A stretch of DNA of 26,018 bases from the NCBI GenBank assembly GCA_964650975.1, contig CAZYWA010000037.1:1-26018 (forward strand), in the 5' to 3' direction. Both the position numbers and the translations under genes were made by a program. The stretch comes from CAZYWA01 sp964650975 [NCBI: uncultured bacterium]. GTDB taxonomy: Bacteria > JADJOY01. Positions 1-8,654 of the stretch are shown piece by piece. The notes below the pieces were generated by a model. The model did not search any database. It saw nothing but the letters and a program-made list of their open reading frames with translations, and was not told where the DNA came from. Every line of letters begins with the position of its first letter. The stretch's first letter is position 1.

Positions 1-1
1 G

Positions 2-463
2 GACTACGCGGCGCTGCGCGCGCGCGTCTATACGCGCGCTCGCACCGACCTCCGGGCGCGCCGCGCGGGCCGCTGGCTCCGCGAGCGCGAGGACGGACGG
101 TTCGAGCCGCGTCTCGACCCGTTCTTCTGGCGCCCCAAGAAGCGCGGCGCCGAGGGATCGCCCGGAGGCGTGCAACCGGCGAAGGCCGCGCCCGATTTCG
201 ATCGCAAGGCGTGGGCGGAGCAAGGCGAGGCCGCGCTGTGGCGGGATCTGGGCCAGGTCCGCTGTCCCACGCTCGTCGTGCGTGGCGCAGACTCTCCGAT
301 GCTGGGCGCGGCGACGGTCTCGCGCATGGTGAACGAGGTGCTGCCGGACGGATGTTCGATCGAGATCCCCGGATCGGGGCACGTCCCGATGATCGAGAAC
401 CCGGTCGCGTTGCTGGAAGCATTGCGCGGCTTTCTCGTTGCGGGCACGGCGGGGCGCCGCTAG
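2..463 (+). CDS. alpha/beta hydrolase, C-terminal part (cut by left edge)
   Basis: The frame is open at the left edge, so the beginning of the gene lies outside the window; about 153 residues are visible. The end has the usual last third of an alpha/beta hydrolase: a strand and acidic-residue segment (LVVRGADSPML), then the catalytic-histidine segment (PGSGHVPMIENP) and a short C-terminal helix. The nucleophile elbow must lie upstream and cannot be seen. The first visible residues are very Arg-rich, which is common in the cap region of GC-rich genomes. The stop is 9 nt before the ATG of the acyl-CoA synthetase, so the two are probably cotranscribed. The likely role is hydrolysis of an ester, lactone or thioester; the substrate cannot be told from this fragment. 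Confidence 0.8.
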   Translation, partial: DYAALRARVYTRARTDLRARRAGRWLREREDGRFEPRLDPFFWRPKKRGAEGSPGGVQPAKAAPDFDRKAWAEQGEAALWRDLGQVRCPTLVVRGADSPMLGAATVSRMVNEVLPDGCSIEIPGSGHVPMIENPVALLEALRGFLVAGTAGRR

Positions 464-472
464 GATCGCGCG

Positions 473-2070
<1,598 letters not shown>

Positions 2071-2074
<4 letters not shown>

Positions 2075-2451
2075 CCGAGTCCAGCGATCGTCTCGCCAAG
2101 GGGAACGAGATCAAGACCAAGCTCTGGGGCGAGCGCGCGCTGGGTCCCGGGAGCTCGCCCGCCGCGAAGCTGGCGCCCGAGTTTTTCGAATGGGTGGCCA
2201 AGAGTTGCTTCGGCGAGGTCTGGTCGCGGCCGGGGCTCGACCTGCGGAGCCGTAGCCTGGTGACGGTCGCGCAGCTCGCGGCGCTCGGTAAGACCGACGA
2301 GCTCAAGGCGCATCTCGCCGGCGCGCTGCACCTCGGGATCGAGCGTGCCGAGCTGATCGAGGTGCTGATCCAGACCGCTTGCTACGCCGGGATTCCAGCC
2401 GCGGTCCAGGCATTGAACGCCGCGGAGCCGATACTCGGTCAACCGAAATGA
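2071..2451 (+). CDS. carboxymuconolactone decarboxylase (CMD) family protein
   Basis: This small cytoplasmic protein of 126 residues has the CMD fold. The core reads LRSRSLVTVAQLAALGK, then ELKAHLAGALHLGI and ELIEVLIQTACYAGIPAAVQAL, the same order as PcaC-type gamma-carboxymuconolactone decarboxylases. It has no CxxC pair, so it is not an AhpD-type peroxidase. CMD proteins next to acyl-CoA ligases are common in degradation clusters and often have no proven reaction, so decarboxylation of a ring-cleavage lactone is only a family-level guess. The start at 2071 overlaps the synthetase stop by 4 nt. The long alternative reading that begins inside the synthetase in this frame is a shadow extension. 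Confidence 0.85.
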
Positions 2452-2483
2452 GCTCGCGGTGCACCCACGTCGATCGAGGATCC

Positions 2484-2490
2484 AGGAGGG
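2484..2490 (+). promoter_or_regulatory. strong Shine-Dalgarno for the secreted protein
   Basis: AGGAGGG lies 4 nt before ATG 2495. It decides in favour of that ATG over the in-frame GTG at 2459, which would put a charged leader in front of the signal peptide. Confidence 0.75.
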
Positions 2491-2494
2491 GACG

Positions 2495-3259
2495 ATGAGA
2501 CGAGCGATGAACCGAGTGTCGAGCCGGGCCTGCTGCGTGGCCCTCGCGGGAGCGGGGCTGCTGGCGGGCGTCGCGCGAGCCGAGGACGCCGCGCCGCCCG
2601 CGGACACGGCGACCACCAAGTGCCATCTGCAGGACGTCGGCACGCCGCAGCGAAGTCAGGACAACGCCGCCCACAAGGTCACCTTCCAGGGGACGATCGA
2701 GAACTCGGGCGACGCCGTCGCCAAGGGCGCGCGGGTCCGGTTCCAGATTCGTGGCGCCAAGGACGACTTCGTGGTCGACGACCAGGCGGTCCCGACGGAG
2801 CCACCCGACATCGGCCCCGGTGAGAAGGCGAAATTCTCGGTGTCGGCGAGCTGGACCGGGGTCGGCGCTCACGGCGGCGGGAAGGAGATGCTGAGCCGCG
2901 AGATCACCTCGTGCGAGGCGCCGCACGAAGCGAGCCCCATCACGGGAAGCGGGTACTGCGAGATCAAGTTCGCGGGAACGCCCACCACCGACTCGAACGG
3001 CGGGACGACCACGATGCGCGGAGAGCTGCAAAACGACGGGCCCGGAGTGGCGTCGGGCATCGTGGTGTCGATCTCCCCGGCGACCAAGGACCCGAAGGCG
3101 AAGCCACCGCCGAGCGCCAAGGTCACACCGGAGACGCTGGCGGCCGGCGCCAAGGGAAAGTTCGAGCTCGAGCTGCCGGCGTCGTCGAGCCCGAGCGAGG
3201 GCTCGCTCGCGGTGTCGGGCTACGACTGCCAGCCCGCGCCCGCGCCGCCGGCGCAGTGA
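2495..3259 (+). CDS. secreted two-domain protein of unknown function
   Basis: I do not recognise a named family. The 254-residue product starts with a clear signal peptide: basic MRRAMNRVSSR, a hydrophobic core and a cleavage site near AGVARA|EDA (about residue 29). The mature part holds two similar segments of about 90-100 residues, 43-140 and 155-245. Each begins and ends with a cysteine and shares the pattern Cys, a GTP motif, a strand such as VTFQGTIENSG or TTMRGELQNDG, a Gly-Ala stretch, then PxxIGPGEKAKF or PETLAAGAKGKF. This looks like a duplicated beta-sandwich of the CARDB/FxLYD kind, each closed by one disulphide. The tail is Pro/Ala-rich. It is probably periplasmic or extracellular; binding or scaffolding is a guess. 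It lies 43 nt after the CMD gene. Confidence 0.75.
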   Translation: MRRAMNRVSSRACCVALAGAGLLAGVARAEDAAPPADTATTKCHLQDVGTPQRSQDNAAHKVTFQGTIENSGDAVAKGARVRFQIRGAKDDFVVDDQAVPTEPPDIGPGEKAKFSVSASWTGVGAHGGGKEMLSREITSCEAPHEASPITGSGYCEIKFAGTPTTDSNGGTTTMRGELQNDGPGVASGIVVSISPATKDPKAKPPPSAKVTPETLAAGAKGKFELELPASSSPSEGSLAVSGYDCQPAPAPPAQ

Positions 3260-3283
3260 GGGCACGGAAGTCGGTGGATTGCG

Positions 3284-3300
3284 ACCGGGGATCCCCCGGT
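3284..3300 (+). terminator. short GC hairpin after the secreted-protein gene
   Basis: ACCGGGG (3284-3290) and CCCCGGT (3294-3300) form a perfect 7-bp stem with a 3-nt loop, starting 24 nt after the stop codon. No U-run follows, so it is at best a weak or Rho-assisted transcript end. Confidence 0.35.
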
Positions 3301-3308
3301 GACCTTGA

Positions 3309-3437
3309 ACACGGGAGAAGATCGATGGAAGCACGCCCCCGTGTTCCAGCGAGCGCGAGGGTGCGCTATCGGTGACCGGCTACGACAGCCAGCGGGCGCC
3401 CGCGGCCGCCACTCGAGCTCCCGGGGCGCCGCGCTGA
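3309..3437 (+). pseudogene. relic resembling the C-terminus of the secreted protein
   Basis: Read in the frame ending at TGA 3435-3437, this stretch encodes SSEREGALSVTGYDSQRAPA followed by an Ala/Pro/Arg tail. The intact gene just upstream ends with SSPSEGSLAVSGYDCQPAPA. The match covers the last strand and the Pro/Ala tail, with the terminal cysteine changed to serine. The frame is closed on the left by a TGA at 3306, and I see no start codon, ribosome site or rest of a domain. It is best read as the decayed end of a second copy left by a tandem duplication and deletion. Chance similarity over about 20 residues is possible but unlikely, given the position immediately downstream of its likely parent. 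Confidence 0.55.
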
Positions 3438-3473
3438 CCGACTTCGAGCTCGCTGCTGGCTCGCTACGCGCCC

Positions 3474-3717
3474 TCATCGAGCCGAGGCCGCGGCGGTGGC
3501 GACGGATGCTGCGAAGCTCCTCCGCTCGTGAAGGTGGTGTGCCAACGCCCCGTGGATTCGTTGGTGGTCGATCTCGGTGAAGCCAGCGCTCCGCCTGCGC
3601 GCGCAACCGCCGGTCGGCGAGGTAGGTGGCGCGCTCCGTGTGAGTGAGATCCTGCAGGTCGCCGAGCAACTCCGCGAGCCGCCCCAGCCGGCGGTGGAAG
3701 ACGTCAGGGCCGACCAT
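3474..3717 (-). pseudogene. hepT: HepT (HEPN toxin) pseudogene with internal deletion
   Basis: From ATG 3717 the frame gives a typical HepT N-terminus: HRRLGRLAELLGDLQDL, then ERATYLADRRLRAQAERWLH. After about 46 residues the reading breaks. One frame over, it resumes directly with EIDHQRIHGALAHHL and a short tail to TGA 3474, which matches the usual end of HepT after the RNxxVHxY region. Against the family's usual length of about 135-140 residues, some 60 are gone, including the catalytic R-x4-6-H(-x-Y) motif of HEPN RNases. A frameshift joins the two parts. The start overlaps the end of the mntA relic by 14 nt, the normal layout of the two-gene module. The toxin must be inactive. Confidence 0.7.
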
Positions 3718-4116
3718 CGGCGGCCTGCTCGAAGCGGCGTCGCAGTGCTTGCGCCTGGATGCTCCCCCGGTAGCGCTCGTCCTCCGACTCGCCCAGCGTG
3801 CGGACGAAGAACCGCACGTAGGCGTTGCGATCGCGGTCACGAGCAGTTGGCCCTGAAGCGCACGGTGGGCCAGAAGTGGTGCAGCGTCGTTGAGCACGAT
3901 CAAATCGAGCGCGAGCGCCGGCTCGAGCGCGGCCACGAGGCCCGAACGCACTTCCCAGCGCCGATCCGCATCGAGCCCGTCCCTCAGATAGACCGCCACG
4001 TCCCAGTCGGAGTCCGGCCGGGCGGTGCCGTGCGCGCGCGAAGAGCAGCGCGAATACCACTTCGGGTGTGGCCGCCAGCGCACTCCGGATCGATGGATTC
4101 GATCGAGCGGTTCCAT
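3704..4116 (-). pseudogene. mntA: MntA-type nucleotidyltransferase antitoxin, frameshifted pseudogene
   Basis: Three reading frames must be joined to recover a MntA-like minimal nucleotidyltransferase. ATG 4116 gives MEPLDRIH. A one-base shift then gives RSALAATPEVVFALLF. A second break gives SRAHGTARPDSDWDVAVYL and a long intact middle (ALDLIVLNDAAPLLAHRAL). A third shift near 3840 gives RNAYVRFFVRTLGE and the end. The second break removes the Gly-Ser of the essential GSRxxG motif, while the DxD pair (SDWDV) survives. In the intact system MntA adenylylates HepT on a tyrosine; here that chemistry is lost. It sits 35 nt after the end of the dehydrogenase gene, on the same strand. Confidence 0.75.
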
Positions 4117-4151
4117 CGCAACGAGTCCAAAATAGCGCTCGAGCCGAAGAC

Positions 4152-5045
4152 TCAGCCCGCTTGGTCCTTGCCCAGAGTCAGGCGCCGGCCGGATTGGCGC
4201 TCGATCCACTCGACCAGGTCGGACCAGTCGCGTGCTCCGAGGCCGCCCTCGGTCGCGGCGGCGAGCCCGCTCGCGATTCGCGCCGCGATCGGCGCCGGCA
4301 CGCCCAGCTCGTTCGCGAGATCGGTGACGAGAGCCGCATCCTTGGCGGCGAGCTCGATGGTGAACTGCGGCGGTCGGCCGCGCCGGTCGAGGCCGTCCAC
4401 CACACGATCGACGTAGAAGTTGCTGGCGCCGCCGGTGCGGACCACGTCGATGATCGTGCGCAGCTCGATTCCTGCTGCGGCCGCGAGGCTCAATCCTTCG
4501 AGCGACACCCACGTGGTGGTGAACGCGATCAGGCTGTTGACCAGCTTGGCGGTGTTTCCTGCGCCGAGCGGCCCCATGTGGAAGCTGGCGCGGCCGAGCC
4601 GTTCGAAGAGCGGCCGAACGCGCTGGTACACCTCCGCGTCGCCGCCCACGATGAACACCAGCTTTCGCGCCTGAGCACCCGGTGCGCCACCGGTGACTGG
4701 TGCTTCGAGGAGATGACATCCACCGGCGCCGACGCGCGCGCCCAACGCGCGGATCGACGCGGGAGCGTTGGTCGAGAGATCCACCAGGATCGAGCCGCGC
4801 TCGGCGCCGGTGAGCCACGCGGCCGCGACCGAATCGACGATCGAGGGAGTCGGCAGCGAGAGGAACGTGATCTCCGCCGAGCGAGCCACGGCCGCCGGAT
4901 CGGCCGTGACCGTGGCGCCGAGCGCCGCGAGCGGTGCGGAGCGCGCCGGATCGCGATCGAGCACCAGGACGGCGTGGCCGTCGGCCGCCAGGTTGGCGGC
5001 CACGCCGCCGCCGATGTTGCCGAGCCCGATGACCCCGACCTGCAC
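4152..5045 (-). CDS. beta-hydroxyacid dehydrogenase (3-hydroxyisobutyrate dehydrogenase-like)
   Basis: The 297-residue product is a cytoplasmic NAD(P)-dependent dehydrogenase of the 6-phosphogluconate/3-hydroxyisobutyrate family. It has the Rossmann start GVIGLGNIGGGVAANL (GxGxxG at 7-12), the substrate-binding DLSTNAP (89-95), APVTGGAPGAQ (115-125), the catalytic GAGNTAKLVNS (K167, N170) and the C-terminal KDAALV (235-240). Length is normal for the family. I chose GTG 5045 because it starts right at the first Rossmann strand, has GCGGAG about 7 nt upstream and lies 16 nt after the amidohydrolase stop; the longer frame upstream overlaps the amidohydrolase and looks non-coding. It is the last intact gene of the catabolic run and may oxidise a small beta-hydroxy acid released from it. 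The exact substrate (hydroxyisobutyrate, tartronate semialdehyde or other) is open. Confidence 0.88.
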   Translation of the reverse strand: MQVGVIGLGNIGGGVAANLAADGHAVLVLDRDPARSAPLAALGATVTADPAAVARSAEITFLSLPTPSIVDSVAAAWLTGAERGSILVDLSTNAPASIRALGARVGAGGCHLLEAPVTGGAPGAQARKLVFIVGGDAEVYQRVRPLFERLGRASFHMGPLGAGNTAKLVNSLIAFTTTWVSLEGLSLAAAAGIELRTIIDVVRTGGASNFYVDRVVDGLDRRGRPPQFTIELAAKDAALVTDLANELGVPAPIAARIASGLAAATEGGLGARDWSDLVEWIERQSGRRLTLGKDQAG

Positions 5046-5061
5046 GGCGGGCTCCGCGTGC

Positions 5062-6210
5062 CTAGCCGGCCGCCGGCGGTACCGGCTTGCCGAGCGCCGC
5101 AGCCTCGGCGTGCAGGTTGTAGAGCCGCACCGGGTTGTCCCACAAGGTCTTGCGCTTGGCCTCGTCGGAGAGTGTCTCGACCGCGACGAAGTCGGCGAGC
5201 GCGGTTGGAAAACTCCCGTCACCATGCGGGTAATCGCTACCCATCACCAGGTTCGAGTCGCCGAAGGCGTCGATCACGTACTTGGCGGCGCGCTCGTCGA
5301 CTTCGGCCGCCACGTAGCACTGGCGCCTGAAGTACTCGCTGGGGAGCATTCTCAGGTCGGGGCATTCGCGCTGCCCGTGGTAGCCCTCGTAGTGCTCGTC
5401 CATGCGCTCGAGCCACCACGGCGCCCAGCCGGCCGAGGCCTCCAGGAACACGCACTTGAGCCGCGGATGCCGTGCGAGGACCCCGCCCACGATCAGGTCC
5501 ATGCAGGCGCCCATCGCCTCGACCGCGTGGCTGACCATGTGGATCTTGAAGAGCTTGTCGTAGCGGGTTCGCCCGTACTCGTCGAGGTGGACTCCCGCGC
5601 CCTCGTGGGTCGCGATGGGTACGCCCATCCGCTCCGCTTCGGCGTAGAGCTCGTCGAAGTCACGATGGTCGATGGTCTTGCCGTTGACCGGATTGGGCCG
5701 CAGGAAGATCGAGCGGAGGCCCAGCACCTCGATCGCGTGCACCGCCTCGGCCACCGCGACGCCCGGATCGTGCAACGCGACCATCGCGGCGCCCAGGAGG
5801 CGCTTCCGGTCGGTCGCGCAGAACTCCGAGAGCCAGCGGTTGTAGGCGCGGCAGATCGCACCCGAGAGCTTGGGCGGGATGCCGTCGGCCGATGCCGCGA
5901 AGAGCCCCCGTGACGGGTAGAGCACCGCCATGTCGAAGCCTTCGATATCCATGGCTTCGAGCTGGCTCGACGGGTCGTAGCCGCGCTCCGCCGCGAAGCG
6001 GAAGCGTTCCTGGGTGTGCTGGCGCGGATCGTCGTAGGACTCCTGCCAGCCCACGACGTCGGGCATGCGGTGGCCGCACACCTCGACGCTGATGGCACCG
6101 CGGCAGCGCGGCGCTTGATCGAGGAACTCGGGATCGATGTAGCGCTGCCAGAGGTCGACGGGCTCGATCACGTGACCGTCGGCGTCGACGGCCGGAATGC
6201 CTCGATACAT
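5062..6210 (-). CDS. amidohydrolase family protein (amidohydrolase_2 type)
   Basis: This 382-residue metal-dependent TIM-barrel enzyme belongs to the amidohydrolase_2/ACMSD-like group, whose members decarboxylate or hydrolyse aromatic and related acids. Metal and catalytic landmarks are VDADGHVIEP (8-17, H13), THEGAGVHLDE with H202, an MVSHAVE helix (H228) and MGSDYPHGDG with the conserved Asp (D326). The segment GGVLARHPRLKCVFLEA before the late barrel strands is typical of this group. The ATG at 6210 has GGGAGG about 7 nt upstream and lies 22 nt after the outer-membrane protein gene. Proteins of this subgroup are frequent beside acyl-CoA dehydrogenases and thiolases in environmental bacteria, usually with unknown substrates. 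The reaction here is not assigned. Confidence 0.9.
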   Translation of the reverse strand: MYRGIPAVDADGHVIEPVDLWQRYIDPEFLDQAPRCRGAISVEVCGHRMPDVVGWQESYDDPRQHTQERFRFAAERGYDPSSQLEAMDIEGFDMAVLYPSRGLFAASADGIPPKLSGAICRAYNRWLSEFCATDRKRLLGAAMVALHDPGVAVAEAVHAIEVLGLRSIFLRPNPVNGKTIDHRDFDELYAEAERMGVPIATHEGAGVHLDEYGRTRYDKLFKIHMVSHAVEAMGACMDLIVGGVLARHPRLKCVFLEASAGWAPWWLERMDEHYEGYHGQRECPDLRMLPSEYFRRQCYVAAEVDERAAKYVIDAFGDSNLVMGSDYPHGDGSFPTALADFVAVETLSDEAKRKTLWDNPVRLYNLHAEAAALGKPVPPAAG

Positions 6211-6232
6211 GGAGCGACCTCCCTCGGCGTCG

Positions 6233-6862
6233 TCAGATCTGCAAGATCGGTCCGAGCGCGATCTCCAGGTCGGAGTTGAAGTCTTGACCGCCGTGGTTGT
6301 GGAGGCTGTAGAAGAGGTTCTTGAGGTCGGCGCGCAGGCCGAGCCAGCGGGTCGGCGTGTGCACGGTCATGCCGCCGCCGATGAATCCGCCCACGGCATC
6401 CTCGTGGCCGGCGTGCACCCAGCCCGGTCCGACCGAGGTGTAGAGGTCCGCGTACCAGGAATCGGGGTCCATGCCGAGCCTGAGAGGCAGGTTCCACACC
6501 AGCCCGCCGTCGATCAGCCGGAACGTGTCGTTGTTCGAAATCTCGAGGGTGGTGTCCGGATCGAGCTTGAGCTCTCCGATGATGCCCTCGAGCTGCACCC
6601 ACCACGCCGCGGAGAACCGGTACGTGAGGCTCACGCCGAAGGCCGTGAACGAGCGCAGCGCGTCGCCCGTGTAGAAGGACACCTCGGGCGTGAGCTCGAG
6701 GGTGGGGTTGGGATCGCCGATGTCGGCGGAGCTGGCGTCGCCCTCGCTCGGCTGTGCGGTCACGGCGGCGTCGCCGGTCTCTGCGAGCGCGGGTTGGATC
6801 GAGCTCGCCGCCGCCATGAGGCCCGCACCGAGACCCGCGAGCAGCAGCCGCCGTACGCTCAT
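6233..6862 (-). CDS. outer-membrane beta-barrel protein
   Basis: The 209-residue product has a signal peptide (MSVRRLLLAGLGAGLMAAAS, cleavage near QPALA|ETG, residue 27) and a short acidic linker. Amphipathic strands follow, rich in Tyr, Trp and Gly: SFTAFGVSLTYRFSAAWWVQ, SWYADLYTSVGPGWVHAG, GGFIGGGMTVHT, LGLRADLKNLFYSL and a final LEIALGPILQI. This is the pattern of a small outer-membrane barrel of perhaps 8 strands. The final residue is Ile rather than the usual Phe or Trp. It weakly recalls the barrel proteins common in myxobacteria. Its ATG overlaps the thiolase stop (ATGA), so it is translationally coupled to a beta-oxidation gene. Uptake or sensing of the hydrophobic substrate is inferred from that coupling only. 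Confidence 0.75.
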   Translation of the reverse strand: MSVRRLLLAGLGAGLMAAASSIQPALAETGDAAVTAQPSEGDASSADIGDPNPTLELTPEVSFYTGDALRSFTAFGVSLTYRFSAAWWVQLEGIIGELKLDPDTTLEISNNDTFRLIDGGLVWNLPLRLGMDPDSWYADLYTSVGPGWVHAGHEDAVGGFIGGGMTVHTPTRWLGLRADLKNLFYSLHNHGGQDFNSDLEIALGPILQI

Positions 6863-8094
6863 GCCTCGACCTCCACGACCGTCGCGCCGCCCTGTCCGAA
6901 GCCGCCGCAGATCGTCGCCAGCCCGTACCGCATGCCGCGACGCTTGAGCTCGAGTGCCAGGTGCCCGACCAGCCGTGCGCCGGTCGCGCCCACCGGGTGG
7001 CCGAGCGCGCAGCCGCCGCCGTTCGGGTTGACCCGCTCGGCGTCGGTGAAGCCCAGCTCCTTCATCACCATGATCGGTGCGCACGCGAACGCCTCGTTGC
7101 ACTCGATCAGACCCAGGTCCGAGGCAACGAGCCCGGTCTTCGCGAGCACCTTCTTCGACGCGGGAACCGCCGAGTACACGAGGTTGGTGGGGTCGCATCC
7201 GGCGACCGCGATACCACGGATCGTGGCCAGCGGGCGCAAGCCGTGTTTCTCGGCCATCTCGCGCGCCATCACCATGACCACGGCCGCGCCGTCGGCCTGT
7301 CCCGACGCGGATGCCGCGGTCACCCGGCCGCCCTCGAGCTGAAACGGCGTGGGCAGGCTCGCGATCTTCTCGTAGCTGGAGTTGGGGCGCGGGCACTGGT
7401 CGCGGTCCATGAGGAACGGAGTGCCGTCGTCGAGCACTCCCTCGATCGGTACGATCTCGTCGGCGAACCGACCGGCCTCGTGGGCCGCGACGGCGCGCAC
7501 GTGGCTCTGGTGCGCCCAGCGGTCCATCTGCTCGCGAGAGAGGTCGTAGAGCACCGCCATGCGCTCGGCGGCGACGCCGCCGGTCAGCTCCATCGGGTTC
7601 ACCTTGTCGAAGAGCTTGGGGTTCGGGTTCTGCGTGGACATCAGCGTGCCGGGCTCGTTGATGACTTCGAAGATGTCCATGTCGGCACGCATCACCGGGA
7701 TCGCCAGGTGAGTCATGCTGTCGAGACCGCCCGCGATGTAGCAATCGCCCATGTTGCTCACGACGCTCATGGCGGCGATGTGGATCGCCGACATCGGTGT
7801 CACGCAGGCGCGTTCCACGGTGAGGCCGGTCACCTCGACGGGGAAGTCGGCGAGGTAGCCGACATTCCTGGCGGGGTGGGCTTGTTCGCCGACCAGCTCG
7901 ACGGCGCCCAGGATCACCTCGTCGACGTCCTTCGGCGCGACACCGGTGCGCTCGGTCATCGCCCGGAGCAGGTGGATCGCCAGGTCGTCAGACCGCTGAT
8001 TGCGCAGATGACCCTTCTTCTTGTCGGCACGCCCGAAGGGAGTGCGGACGTAACCGACGAGGACGGGCTCGCGACGACGATCTACCGGGAACAT
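6859..8094 (-). CDS. thiolase (acetyl-CoA acyltransferase)
   Basis: This 411-residue cytoplasmic thiolase cleaves 3-ketoacyl-CoA with CoA to acetyl-CoA (or propionyl-CoA) and a shortened acyl-CoA. All three active-site residues are present: the nucleophile in TVERACVTPMSAIH (C97), the histidine in GGGCALGHPVGATGA (H366) and the second cysteine in TICGGFGQGG (C396). ECNEAFA is also there. I start at ATG 8094 (MFPVDRRREPVLVGYVRTPF) because the family begins just there and GGAG lies about 9 nt upstream; the extra 37 residues of the longer frame look non-coding and run into a hairpin-bearing gap. It closes the beta-oxidation set whose dehydrogenase and hydratases lie upstream. Its stop overlaps the start of the barrel-protein gene. 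Confidence 0.94.
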   Translation of the reverse strand: MFPVDRRREPVLVGYVRTPFGRADKKKGHLRNQRSDDLAIHLLRAMTERTGVAPKDVDEVILGAVELVGEQAHPARNVGYLADFPVEVTGLTVERACVTPMSAIHIAAMSVVSNMGDCYIAGGLDSMTHLAIPVMRADMDIFEVINEPGTLMSTQNPNPKLFDKVNPMELTGGVAAERMAVLYDLSREQMDRWAHQSHVRAVAAHEAGRFADEIVPIEGVLDDGTPFLMDRDQCPRPNSSYEKIASLPTPFQLEGGRVTAASASGQADGAAVVMVMAREMAEKHGLRPLATIRGIAVAGCDPTNLVYSAVPASKKVLAKTGLVASDLGLIECNEAFACAPIMVMKELGFTDAERVNPNGGGCALGHPVGATGARLVGHLALELKRRGMRYGLATICGGFGQGGATVVEVEA

Positions 8095-8137
8095 GGGGTC
8101 ATCTCCGATCCGAACTGACGGGAACAATCGTGGTTCG

Positions 8138-8157
8138 GGAGGGCTGCGGTCCCTCGC
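8138..8157. repeat. 20-nt intergenic repeat, copy 1, inside a hairpin
   Basis: GGAGGGCTGCGGTCCCTCGC occurs here and again, identical and in the same orientation, at 10024-10043. Here it overlaps a 7-bp hairpin: GGCTGCG (8142-8148) pairs with CGCAGCC (8155-8161). A weaker 6-bp stem lies at 8179-8184 and 8202-8207. The whole 144-nt gap between the MaoC stop and the thiolase start holds these structures and no gene. They may act as attenuator, processing or mRNA-stability elements in the long transcript; no U-run is seen. Confidence 0.7.
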
Positions 8158-8238
8158 AGCCGCCAGTGTCCATCTCGATCGTGCGCTGCGGTCGCGACGA
8201 AGCACGACCCTCCAAGCCGGTTCGGCCTTGCGACGACA

Positions 8239-8640
8239 TCACGCCTCGAAGGTGGCGTCGCCCAGCACCTTGGGCTCGCAGTTCTGGTTCTCGGTGCGGA
8301 TCTCGCAGCGCACCAGGGTCTTGCCGTCGGTCTCGTCGACTGCAGTCACCTTCGCGCGGCAAGTGATCGTCTCGCCGGGCCAGGTCATGGTCCGGAACCG
8401 GCACTTGATCTGCCGGATCTTCCCGAGGCCCGCGACGCTCTGCAGGTGTCGCGCGAGCATTGCCATGCCCAGCATTCCCTGCGCGAAGACCGTGGGGTGG
8501 CCCATCGCCTGGGCCAGCTCCTCGTCGGTGTGCATCGGATTGGGATCGTTCGAGACCGCCGAATACGCGGTGATCAACTCGCGCGTGATCTCACCCGCCG
8601 CGAAGGGCGTGAGCTCCTGTCCAGCGTGATAGTCGGCCAT
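8239..8640 (-). CDS. MaoC-like hydratase (hotdog fold), C-terminal half of a hydratase-2 pair
   Basis: The 133-residue product has a single hotdog domain with the R-hydratase active-site signature: YSAVSNDPNPMHTDEELAQ, with D32 and H37 as the Asp/His pair, followed by the hotdog helix MGHPTVFAQGMLGMAMLARHL. It would add water to a trans-2-enoyl-CoA to give the (3R)-hydroxyacyl-CoA, or do the reverse. The partner gene directly upstream encodes a FAS1-like dehydratase domain; such half-size pairs usually form one heteromeric enzyme equal to a double-hotdog hydratase 2. The ATG at 8640 has GGAG 8 nt upstream and lies 14 nt after the partner's stop. The mycobacterial steroid side-chain hydratase ChsH1/ChsH2 is a comparable split. 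Confidence 0.87.
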   Translation of the reverse strand: MADYHAGQELTPFAAGEITRELITAYSAVSNDPNPMHTDEELAQAMGHPTVFAQGMLGMAMLARHLQSVAGLGKIRQIKCRFRTMTWPGETITCRAKVTAVDETDGKTLVRCEIRTENQNCEPKVLGDATFEA

Positions 8641-8654
8641 CGATCGCTCCTCCA

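Noticed and set aside
3242-3254. Palindrome GCGCCGCCGGCGC at the end of the secreted-protein gene
   Set aside because: It lies within the Pro/Ala-rich coding tail and is explained by GC-rich Ala/Pro codons.
3220-4818. A 532-codon - strand frame containing the nucleotidyltransferase middle
   Set aside because: It mixes a shadow of the dehydrogenase, the middle of the mntA relic, the hepT start and a shadow of the secreted-protein tail. Only parts of it follow real families.
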